A stretch of 38,300 nucleotides of DNA, from positions 1-38,300 of IMG/VR virus record IMGVR_UViG_3300025086_000088; one strand, 5' to 3'. The notes below the pieces were generated by a model, which saw only the letters and a list, made by a program, of their open reading frames with translations, searched no databases and was not told the DNA's origin. Positions 1 through 6,375 of this stretch are shown in pieces. The stretch is from a virus. Positions within the stretch are counted from its first letter, which is position 1; the number at the start of each line of letters is the position of its first letter. The translations under genes and the position numbers were made by a program.

Positions 1-1260
1 CTTCAGCAGCATCCACGCGCAGTTGTAAAGCCGGTTGAGGCCCATGCGGAAAATGCGCAAACGCAAGTCACTGCTCTGGCTGAACAGGTTTGAAATTTGG
101 TTGATCTCTGTGGCCGTGCGGCGCTCGGCGTTTTGCAGAGATTGCGACATACCAAAATCAGGCGTAGCAACCCGTTGCTCGGCAATGTCGCGGGTGAACA
201 TCATCGATTGATCAAACGAAACCGGCGGTGCTGGCATCGGGATCGGTTGGATGTCGTAAGGTAAAATCTGACCGGGCGAAAATTTCAGGTTAGCCGCATT
301 GGGGATTTCACGGGCCGAACGGAACAAGGGCCGGTTGACCAGCGTCATGTAATCGTTCTTCTCGTTAAGCAGCTTAGTCAGTTCCGCCTCGTGGACCGCA
401 ACAATCTCAGTCACACCACGCGGGCTGTACCAGCGACCATCCTTCACCTCGTACTCAAACTGGCTAAATGGATGCTTATCAGCGTAACCTTTGCCGAGCT
501 TGTACGACTTGCGGATATCCTCATCAGGGCGTAGCGGGCTAAATGTCTCGCAGTACCAGGAACCATCTTCGTCCCGGCACCAGACTTCCCAAACAATGAT
601 GTAATCTTCCTCGTTATAGGTCAGCCCCTCACGCTGGTACTGGGCTTGCACCTTAATGTTGTCACCCCGGACATCGGTGCCAGCGCCTTTAATGCGCTTA
701 ATCAACCCTTCATCCTGGCTAAACAACTCATTGCGCCGGTAAGCCTCTTCTGAGTAGTGCTGGACATGCACGATCCGGTCAGCGTCCTCCAGGTTGCGCG
801 TCCAGGTCGGGACGATAATGTGCTGCGGATCAATGTTCTGGAACACCAACCGTTTCTTGTCATGGTCCCAGTAAGTCTTAATTACCGCACGCCCACTCAT
901 CAGCATGAAATCAATCACGCTTAAAATTTCAGTTTCAATGTTCGACTTTTGTTTTAGCTGATAGTCGAACCATTGAGCAGCAGCATTGGCGTATGCGGTG
1001 GTCTTATCCCTAATCGGCGTAAATTGCGCGATCAGGTCTGTCGCAAACATCTGCTGAAAGTAAAAGGGCGCCAACCGCTGGATAACGGTATCTGATAACG
1101 GGAAGTGCGCGTCACTCGCACCGGGCCATGGCTTGTTTTTGCGCCGAAGACCGTTGTGGCGCATGCGGTAGAACATGCTTTGCCGCGTATCCCAAGAATT
1201 GCGGTCTGCTAGGTCATCACGAATTGCGCCGTGCAATTCTTTACGCGACAATAGTCCCAT
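1..1260 (-). CDS. Portal protein (C-terminus cut by window edge)
   Basis: The open frame enters at the left edge and begins at an ATG at 1260; the codon just upstream in frame is TGA, so the start is fixed. The 420 visible codons read MGLLSRKELHGAIRDDL, then segments rich in charged and aromatic residues (YSEEAYRRNELFSQDEG, WYSPRGVTEIVAVHEAELTK, LNEKNDYMTLVNRPLF, FTRDIAEQRVATPDFGMSQ) and ERRTATEINQISNLFSQSSDLRLR. The last pattern (TATEI followed by a long helix) is typical of phage portal proteins, the dodecameric ring through which DNA enters the capsid. The position just downstream of the large terminase, with the scaffold and capsid genes entering from the other edge, agrees. The call rests on pattern and context; the family is not further resolved. 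Portals of this type are usually over 500 residues, so the last part lies outside the window. Confidence 0.82.
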   Translation of the reverse strand, partial: MGLLSRKELHGAIRDDLADRNSWDTRQSMFYRMRHNGLRRKNKPWPGASDAHFPLSDTVIQRLAPFYFQQMFATDLIAQFTPIRDKTTAYANAAAQWFDYQLKQKSNIETEILSVIDFMLMSGRAVIKTYWDHDKKRLVFQNIDPQHIIVPTWTRNLEDADRIVHVQHYSEEAYRRNELFSQDEGLIKRIKGAGTDVRGDNIKVQAQYQREGLTYNEEDYIIVWEVWCRDEDGSWYCETFSPLRPDEDIRKSYKLGKGYADKHPFSQFEYEVKDGRWYSPRGVTEIVAVHEAELTKLLNEKNDYMTLVNRPLFRSAREIPNAANLKFSPGQILPYDIQPIPMPAPPVSFDQSMMFTRDIAEQRVATPDFGMSQSLQNAERRTATEINQISNLFSQSSDLRLRIFRMGLNRLYNCAWMLLK

Positions 1261-1351
1261 TCATCATTTTATGACGGGACAAATACGGTTCGGGCAACAA
1301 TTAATACGTCAATTGACGCATTAGCGTAGTCAGCAGTGGACAGGCGCAGGT

Positions 1352-1387
1352 AAAATTGGTCGGAGCCGCGAGGCGACGGCCAATTTT
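1352..1387 (-). terminator. Hairpin between terminase and portal genes
   Basis: The arms AAAATTGG (1352-1359) and CCAATTTT (1380-1387) form a perfect 8-bp stem, with further G-C pairs inside. The A-tract and T-tract flanks make it look like a bidirectional terminator or an mRNA processing stem. It fills the 131-bp gap between the terL stop and the portal start. The same gap holds a perfect 12-bp palindrome CGTCAATTGACG (1307-1318) and CAGCAGTGGACA (1331-1342), a 12-mer also present in the attP arm at 14447-14458. Whether it stops transcription or only attenuates it cannot be told from sequence. Confidence 0.5.
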
Positions 1388-1391
1388 CCGT

Positions 1392-2795
1392 TTAAAGCCC
1401 CACATCCATCCCATCCGGCAAGGAATCTTCCGGAAATGAGCCATTTAACACTTCATCGAGGCTGGGTCGGACATATTCCATTAACATATCGTCCAGTTGA
1501 CCCTTCGCGCCAACCGCCATCACCACTGCATCCGCCCTATCCGGCGAACTTAACCCCCTAGCCTTCATCTCAGACTTACTTTCCAGGTTCAGTTTACCGT
1601 TTTTGTTGGCCGAACATCGGCGCTGGGTGAGTTGCTGCGCCAAAACCTCATCGTCCGGCATGATAATCTCACACTTTTCCAACAACCGGGCCACGGTGAA
1701 CCACATTTCCGCTGATCGATTTACAAAGGCATCGGGATCTTGTGCCCGACCCCCAAAGTTGACCCGGTGAATGTTCCACCCAGCCTCCGCAAGTGCGTCG
1801 GCCATGGGCAAACCTAGTCCACCTACGTCACAGTAAATCTGGTCCTCCTTCAGACCTTCCTTTTTGAACTCCATAATGAACCGGCCAACTGACGCCATAG
1901 TGTCCCGGTCCCTCCAGGTTACAATCTTCTCAACCTTATTCCCGCGCCGGATTGCCATAGCGTTCTCATCCCCGCCCCCGGCAAAGTCTACCCCGCACGA
2001 AACATCCTTCCCCGACTTCCGCGGTGGATTGGCAGTCGCATTGTCCCAAGTCGCCCAAGGGATAACCAACCGCTCATCATCTGCCTCCATAAACTCACCA
2101 AAGACCATCGACTTGATCAATGGGTGATCCCGACCCCAACGCTCAAACTGTTCCTCAATCCATTCCTTACTGATGTGCGGGCAATCGTAACTGGTCACCT
2201 TATGCAGCGACCACAAGTGCTGTTGCTTGTTAAAGATCCGGTAAAACTCCCCAGAAGTGCCGCCAGGCGAACTAATCACAATCTGCCGGGTAGGCTGACA
2301 CCTAGCAACCGCCTCAAAAATGCCATCATTCACCGTCTTAGCCTCATCAATAATGATCATGAGCGATTCCGCATGCCAACCCTCAAACCGACCAGGGTCA
2401 TCCGTACTAAACCCAATAATCCGAGATCCAGAGTTGGTCACCAAGTCAGTCTGGTTCACCTGTATCCCCCAACCCTTAACCTTTGCCGCCAGTGAACGGA
2501 TGCAGGGCCACATCTGCTCTTTAACCTGACGATATACCCCCGACGTGGTGATCGTAATCGAGTTAGGGTACATCAGGGCATGCCATAGCGCCGCCGGCGC
2601 CGCCAAACATGTGGTCTTACCCGACCCATTCGCCGCCCGGACCGCTACCCGACTCTTACCCCCCTTCCCCGTAATAGCCTTCATGGCATCAATCTGCCAC
2701 TGGTAGAGGTCCATCCCGAATATCTCGCGACTGAAATTCTCCAAATCAGTCACACTCGGATCCAGCTTCTTAGTCTTGGTCGTTACTTCTGCCAT
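1392..2795 (-). CDS. Terminase large subunit (packaging ATPase/nuclease)
   Basis: 467 residues, the usual size for a phage TerL, the motor that cuts concatemers and pumps DNA through the portal. The N-terminal ATPase domain has Walker A NGSGKTT (residues about 56-62) and Walker B LMIIIDEA with D150/E151. An SSPGG motif follows at about 175-179, in the coupling region. The C-terminal RNase H-like nuclease has D270 in CGVDFAGGGDENAMA, D323 in YCDVGGLG, and the last acidic cluster in SSPDRADAVVMA (D419/D422). All key residues are present. It lies 4 bp downstream of a 64-aa coiled-coil gene and upstream of the portal gene, the normal packaging-module order. Confidence 0.93.
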   Translation of the reverse strand: MAEVTTKTKKLDPSVTDLENFSREIFGMDLYQWQIDAMKAITGKGGKSRVAVRAANGSGKTTCLAAPAALWHALMYPNSITITTSGVYRQVKEQMWPCIRSLAAKVKGWGIQVNQTDLVTNSGSRIIGFSTDDPGRFEGWHAESLMIIIDEAKTVNDGIFEAVARCQPTRQIVISSPGGTSGEFYRIFNKQQHLWSLHKVTSYDCPHISKEWIEEQFERWGRDHPLIKSMVFGEFMEADDERLVIPWATWDNATANPPRKSGKDVSCGVDFAGGGDENAMAIRRGNKVEKIVTWRDRDTMASVGRFIMEFKKEGLKEDQIYCDVGGLGLPMADALAEAGWNIHRVNFGGRAQDPDAFVNRSAEMWFTVARLLEKCEIIMPDDEVLAQQLTQRRCSANKNGKLNLESKSEMKARGLSSPDRADAVVMAVGAKGQLDDMLMEYVRPSLDEVLNGSFPEDSLPDGMDVGL

Positions 2796-2798
2796 TTT

Positions 2799-2993
2799 CT
2801 ATCTCCCCGCCAGTTCCTTGTAGTGGGCTACCTCTTTCTCCAGCTTCTCAATGCGTTTCTGAAGGTGGTCCCGGTTCATTTTGGGTTGGCGCGAATATCC
2901 CATCTGATACCCGTCATCCCATCCCTTAGCGTAGTCGCTCGTATTTCTGCCTCTTTGATCGGCAACAGTGTCTTGTGTGGGTTTGTCAGTCAT
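2799..2993 (-). CDS. Small coiled-coil protein in packaging module
   Basis: 64 residues. The N-terminal half is polar (MTDKPTQDTVADQRGRN, then YAKGWDDGYQMGYSRQP). The C-terminal half (KRIEKLEKEVAHYKEL) is a strongly predicted helix with heptad-like spacing. It has no recognisable family. It is packed between the 50-aa basic gene and terL, with 3 bp separating its stop from the terL start, so translation is probably coupled to terL. The tight packing and the two ordered halves support a real gene. A virion or packaging accessory role is only a guess from position. Confidence 0.65.
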   Translation of the reverse strand: MTDKPTQDTVADQRGRNTSDYAKGWDDGYQMGYSRQPKMNRDHLQKRIEKLEKEVAHYKELAGR

Positions 2994-3014
2994 TTTTGAG
3001 TGTCTACCGGAACA

Positions 3015-3167
3015 TTAAGGCTTTTTGTTCCGGAACCTTTTTGCGTGCTTTTTCATGGCTCGTTTTAGACCCCTCTTGTATTCGCGGGTGCTAAGTTCGT
3101 CCATTACCATGGATCCTTTGTCCCATTCGTATTTCCCGACGTAGGTTTTTAGTTTTGGTTTGTTCAT
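3015..3167 (-). CDS. Small basic protein (50 aa) in packaging module
   Basis: A short frame starting at ATG 3167, reading MNKPKLKTYVGKYEWDKGSM and ending in a very basic helix (REYKRGLKRAMKKHAKRFRN, then KKP). About one residue in three is Lys or Arg, which suggests nucleic-acid contact. The frame can be extended upstream into the GC-rich stretch, but that extension is compositionally odd and probably untranslated, so the ATG at 3167 is preferred. A recognisable Shine-Dalgarno is lacking; only an A-rich AAGAAAA precedes the ATG. Family and function are unknown. Confidence 0.55.
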   Translation of the reverse strand: MNKPKLKTYVGKYEWDKGSMVMDELSTREYKRGLKRAMKKHAKRFRNKKP

Positions 3168-3395
3168 AATTTTCTTACGCGAGGGGTAAAAATGGGGTGG
3201 GGGGGGCGAAATACCGCGCCGCGATCTGGGTGCCCCCCTACCCCCATTTTCTTGTGGTGCCCTGCCCCGACCCACCCATATGTTGTGCCGCCGCCGGCGG
3301 TATGCCCTGCCGCCCGCACCACTACAGGTTGTGGCCTCGATGCCGTGACCATGCCTGGTTCGCCCCTGTTTTTGTGGGCCTTTCAGGACGGGAAC
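3168..3395. other. GC-rich structured non-coding stretch between terS and terL
   Basis: About 230 bp with no convincing gene. It contains two nested structures. The first is an imperfect inverted repeat: a G-run arm at about 3188-3207 (AAAATGGGG then a G8 tract) faces a C-run arm at about 3232-3250 (C6, TA, C5, ATTTT). The second has arms GTGGTGC (3254-3260) and GCACCAC (3316-3322) enclosing CCGCCGCCGGCGG and two copies of GCCCTGCC. The G-runs could also form a quadruplex on the plus strand. Reading-frame translations through it are Pro/Cys/Gly-rich artefacts of the composition. It could be a terminator, a structured late RNA, or part of a packaging (pac/cos) site, since it sits next to the small terminase gene. 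Confidence 0.5.
3188..3250 (-). terminator. Strong GC hairpin with T-tract, terminator-like
   Basis: On the minus strand a long G/C stem is followed by CCCCATTTTTACC, the classic order of a rho-independent terminator, and the opposite strand ends in CCCCCATTTTC. The loop is about 24 nt. It lies upstream of the 50-aa gene and terL, so complete termination would cut them off from terS; partial read-through, or a role other than termination, is therefore more likely. Confidence 0.4.
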
Positions 3396-3420
3396 TGTTA
3401 GCATAACTGTTAGCACGGTG
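3396..3420 (+). repeat. Remote copy of the 25-bp attP arm repeat
   Basis: A 25-bp stretch identical to 14256-14280 beside attP. It contains two TGTTAGCA boxes (3396-3403 and 3408-3415) separated by TAAC, and ends CACGGTG. It sits 10 bp past the terS stop codon. Because the attP-proximal copy lies among probable integrase or excisionase binding sites, this copy may bind the same protein. A packaging-site role or a recombination relic is also possible. Confidence 0.7.
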
Positions 3421-3430
3421 CAGGATATCC

Positions 3431-4027
3431 CTATATATCAATGGTTTCTGGGCCTGAATCAGGTGATTCTGTATCACCTGATGCGTCCCTCTCGGATCTC
3501 GCGCCGTGCAATCCGGCCAGCATGTCCGGGCTGATCTGCGTCTGGGCGATCACGCCAGCCACCTGGTGCTTGCTGTGTGCCGCCCACTCGTTCGGGAACC
3601 GGCGCTCAAGGACTTCCAGCGCCAACCGAGGGTTCTTGGCCATCCCTTGCCGCACAACGCCGTACAATTCATTCTGAGCCACTGCACCCGCGCACGCGAG
3701 AGCCTCGGCCATGTCACCCCACTTCTTCTTCCACTCCGTCAATGTGCCCGCACTAATTCCAGCTAACTGTGCTGCCCTCCCCTCCGGCATACCTATGGCT
3801 ACATTCCTAAGAATAGCCTCCACGGTATCTGGATTGTATTTGTTCGGTCCACCCCTTGTCCTACCAAGCGTATCCTTCCCCTTCTTCTCCCTGCATGAGT
3901 CTGGGATGAGATCCTTAACATCCACCCTCGACGGGTCAGGAGTCATGATTAACGCCTTGGCAGCGGTTGGACTATTGCCGGGTTTCTTCCTCGGCTTAAC
4001 TCGCTTCTTCTCCTCGTTTTCACTCAT
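3431..4027 (-). CDS. Terminase small subunit
   Basis: 198 residues from ATG 4027. This start has GGAGAG seven bases upstream; a TTG at 4057 in the same frame has no such site and is less likely. The N-terminus is basic and flexible (KKRVKPRKKPGNSP). Residues about 65-105 form a helix-turn-helix with the sequence YNPDTVEAILRNVAIGMPEG and ...QLAGISAGTLTEWKKKW, as in small terminases that recognise the packaging site. A helical oligomerisation segment follows (NELYGVVRQGMAKNPRLALE, EVLERRFPNEWAAHSKHQ), and LERRFPxEW is a pattern seen in many TerS proteins. The tail is acidic. Small terminase binds the pac/cos site and hands DNA to TerL. It is probably the first gene of the late transcript. Confidence 0.85.
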   Translation of the reverse strand: MSENEEKKRVKPRKKPGNSPTAAKALIMTPDPSRVDVKDLIPDSCREKKGKDTLGRTRGGPNKYNPDTVEAILRNVAIGMPEGRAAQLAGISAGTLTEWKKKWGDMAEALACAGAVAQNELYGVVRQGMAKNPRLALEVLERRFPNEWAAHSKHQVAGVIAQTQISPDMLAGLHGARSERDASGDTESPDSGPETIDI

Positions 4028-4041
4028 GACAAAACTCTCCA

Positions 4042-4101
4042 GTACGGACGACGACAAAATACCCTTTCCCCTTTAGGGGGAAGGGGTTTTGTCTGTCGTA
4101 C
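4042..4101. terminator. Long hairpin between primase-helicase and terS
   Basis: The core stem CCCTTTCCCC (4062-4071) pairs with GGGGGAAGGG (4076-4085) across a TTTA loop, with one G-T pair. AAA/TTT pairs extend it, and outer arms GTACG (4042-4046) and CGTAC (4097-4101) close it. It lies directly upstream of the terS ribosome-binding site. The most economical reading is a boundary element that ends leftward early transcripts. On the minus strand the trailing T-tract is short (TATTTTG), so an mRNA-processing or packaging-site role is also open. Confidence 0.5.
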
Positions 4102-4209
4102 TTCGACATAATGACGACGACATCCATTCCTATTCTGTCGGTCACCCATATTAATACTGTTTTTACTGTTCATTCCTGTTCCTATTTACGACAAAACTAT
4201 TCTGTCGTA
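4102..4209. promoter_or_regulatory. Cluster of TGTCG repeats, possible late control or packaging site
   Basis: The 95-bp gap and the end of the primase gene hold an exact direct repeat CTATTCTGTCG (4130-4140 and 4197-4207), an inverted repeat TACGACA/TGTCGTA (4187-4193 and 4203-4209), and several more GACGACGACA and CATTCCT copies. Such a density of one short motif at the early/late boundary, next to terS, suggests a protein-binding region. An AT-rich segment read on the minus strand (GTATTAATATG) could be a -10 element for late transcription. This is inference from position and repetition only. Confidence 0.4.
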
Positions 4210-6215
4210 CCTCCAATCCACACCAATCCACCCTCATTTCCGTATTTGATGGTCTTGTTGTCGATTAGGTTGTTGATTCGGCGCTCCATGTTCCTTTGAG
4301 ACATGCCGTACTCGTCTGCCAGATGCCTAGCTAGACCTGCCTTGGACAGTTTGCCGTGACTGTTCTCAATTGAATCTTTGAAGGCTGTGAACGGCACCTC
4401 AGTTGCCTTACGACCCGGCTTCTTCTCTTCTGGCTGGTAGTCTGATGCTAACCAACACAATCCACGGTCGGAGTGTTCAAGGTGGATATGGTCTGAGCTA
4501 GTGCTGTAGTCATGACTCATACCAGCCCGCTTACCACGCTTGGCCGCTGTGAGCCTGTATACGCCCTCTGAGCCTCTTTCAGCCTGTAACACCATGATGG
4601 CGCGTGCCCAGTTAGTCAGGACGCTAGAACCTAAACCAGCGTACATTAAATCCGCATTGGTAAATCCCTTTGTGTCGTTGCTGGTCTTCGGCTTGCCGGT
4701 GTGATGAATCAGGTGGAACAGGCACTTAGACTCAATGGCTAGTTCATCGAGTAGCCCAGTGAAGTGGCTGACATCCTCTGACGAGTTCGGATCTCCACCT
4801 AAATAGCATAGGAGCGGATCGATCCACACCATGTCGGGCTGATACTCAGCGATCATGGACTTTAGCTGGGCAATGAACTCGATGCCCTGAGAGTTGACCA
4901 TCCGCACAATGCTGACCCGTTGCTGGATCTCGTCGAAGCTAATCTCCGGATACTCCTCGGCTAGTCCGGTTTTGACGCCTTGGATGGTTTCGGCCACATC
5001 CCCGAAATTGTTCTCAGCCTGGACGATTAGACTCTTGTAATAGCCCTTTGGCTGGATACCGAAGAACGGTATGCCGGCGGCCCACGTCATTGCTGCCTGT
5101 AGAGTGAGGACTGACTTGCCTAACCCGGATGAGCCGACCCAAACGCAGCTACCACTTTTAGAGAGCCAACGAGATCCCAGCATGCAGTCCATGTCCTTGC
5201 TGGCATCGAACGCCAACAAGTCCGGCCAATCCATGGCGCCAGGCAGTCTAGGTGCATTGGGATTCTCGTAGAGCGGCGCCGATTCCATTGCTTCGACGAT
5301 TTCCTTGCCGGTTGCGCCGGCCTTCACCCAATCGTTGAGGTCTTTATGTTCATCCGGTGTGGCGACAATGTGGCACCGTGAATGCATGCCAGTGATATCA
5401 TCCTGCCATTTTTCAGCCGCCTCATCATTCTGGGTGAAGAGATACACCTTAGACTTGGCCGGTATCAGTCCGTTAATCTTCTTGGCACCCTGTGCGCCGC
5501 GAGTGATTAGGATTGAGGATACTGCGGCAATGGACTCGGCCCACTTCACCTTGTCCATGAAGGCGAACGCATCCCACTGCGACTCGAAGACGAACACATG
5601 TTCCTCATGGTCGCCTATCCACCAAGGGGAAGACTTCCCGCCTAGTATCCTCCACCCCTTTTCCCTATGAAAGAGATGGGCACCGTCGGCACTCCCGTTT
5701 GGCGTGGTACGGGGTTGATGTTGTACCGGGAATGCCAGTTGTCCCTGGACGATGCCCAAATGGTTATTCTCGTGTAGCCAGTCTACAAACTCGTTTGATA
5801 ACCCGCGCCACTCGGCCAGCTTGGAACGGTGCGCAGGTTGAAATGCATTGGTAGCCTCAGTCCAGTTGATCCGGTTTGGTGGATCCATTAGGACAGGCAC
5901 CGCGTCGGCGGCGCCAGCTAACTCCTTAAACTTTTTGATCGCCTCATTCTGACTGATGTTCAGGGCAATCTCGATGAAGTCGATTACGTCACCACCACCA
6001 CACCCGGCGTGGCACTTCCACTTCCACTCGCCCTTGTCTTCCCAAATCCCAAATGACGGGTTTTTGTCATCATGAAACGGACAGTTCGTTGAAGGCTTAA
6101 TTATTGAACGGTCATAGCCCAGATCGGCTACAGCCATTGGTAAAGTATATTTCTGTTTTAATTCATTTATATCAACCACGCCACACCTCAATTCCATCAT
6201 AGGGACCATAAGCAT
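4197..6215 (-). CDS. Primase-helicase (CHC2 zinc finger, Toprim, RecA-like ATPase)
   Basis: Up to 672 residues. The zinc-binding start has C45-x2-H48 and C68/C72 (NCPFHDDKNPSFG, KCHAGCGGGDVIDF). A Toprim primase core follows with E211 in VFVFESQWDAFAF and D264 in LFTQNDEAAEKW. The C-terminal half is a RepA/gp4-like RecA ATPase: Walker A GSSGLGKS (361-368), Walker B DMVWIDPLL (D466), and LFHLIHHTGKPK near residue 505 as the motif after Walker B. The final 70 residues look like a winged helix. It would open DNA and lay primers at the fork. Several starts are possible: ATG 6215 has no clear ribosome site, while GTG 6179 has GAGG six bases upstream. The start overlaps the 67-aa gene. With no polymerase in the window, it must work with a host polymerase. 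Confidence 0.9.
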   Translation of the reverse strand: MLMVPMMELRCGVVDINELKQKYTLPMAVADLGYDRSIIKPSTNCPFHDDKNPSFGIWEDKGEWKWKCHAGCGGGDVIDFIEIALNISQNEAIKKFKELAGAADAVPVLMDPPNRINWTEATNAFQPAHRSKLAEWRGLSNEFVDWLHENNHLGIVQGQLAFPVQHQPRTTPNGSADGAHLFHREKGWRILGGKSSPWWIGDHEEHVFVFESQWDAFAFMDKVKWAESIAAVSSILITRGAQGAKKINGLIPAKSKVYLFTQNDEAAEKWQDDITGMHSRCHIVATPDEHKDLNDWVKAGATGKEIVEAMESAPLYENPNAPRLPGAMDWPDLLAFDASKDMDCMLGSRWLSKSGSCVWVGSSGLGKSVLTLQAAMTWAAGIPFFGIQPKGYYKSLIVQAENNFGDVAETIQGVKTGLAEEYPEISFDEIQQRVSIVRMVNSQGIEFIAQLKSMIAEYQPDMVWIDPLLCYLGGDPNSSEDVSHFTGLLDELAIESKCLFHLIHHTGKPKTSNDTKGFTNADLMYAGLGSSVLTNWARAIMVLQAERGSEGVYRLTAAKRGKRAGMSHDYSTSSDHIHLEHSDRGLCWLASDYQPEEKKPGRKATEVPFTAFKDSIENSHGKLSKAGLARHLADEYGMSQRNMERRINNLIDNKTIKYGNEGGLVWIGGTTE

Positions 6216-6375
6216 GATCCACTTTTACCCGTACTAGAGCATACGGGATTCCTCCTTTTTCCATGTCGGCGCACACTCGCTCCCACATGGCCTTTTGCTT
6301 CGGCCTGTAGGGCCGAGTTAATGACCGAAGCCCCATGGCTTCAGCCTGTTCAGGATTGATTACTTTGTTGTTCAT
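6172..6375 (-). CDS. Conserved-looking small protein (67 aa), unknown
   Basis: It reads MNNKVINPEQAEAMGLRSLT followed by RPYRPKQKAMWERVCADMEK and ends ALVRVKVDHAYGPYDGIEVW-RG. It is basic, with a helix rich in Lys, Arg and Glu and then a probable beta hairpin. Its start lies within the end of the methyltransferase gene and its stop within the start of the primase gene, so all three are translationally linked in the early operon. I do not recognise the family. The tight overlaps and even composition support a real gene. Confidence 0.6.
   Translation of the reverse strand: MNNKVINPEQAEAMGLRSLTRPYRPKQKAMWERVCADMEKGGIPYALVRVKVDHAYGPYDGIEVWRG

Noticed and set aside
3192-3406. GC-rich frames on both strands over the terS-terL gap
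   Set aside because: Their translations are Pro/Cys/Gly/His-rich artefacts of G and C runs, they overlap each other on both strands, and the region is better explained by inverted repeats.
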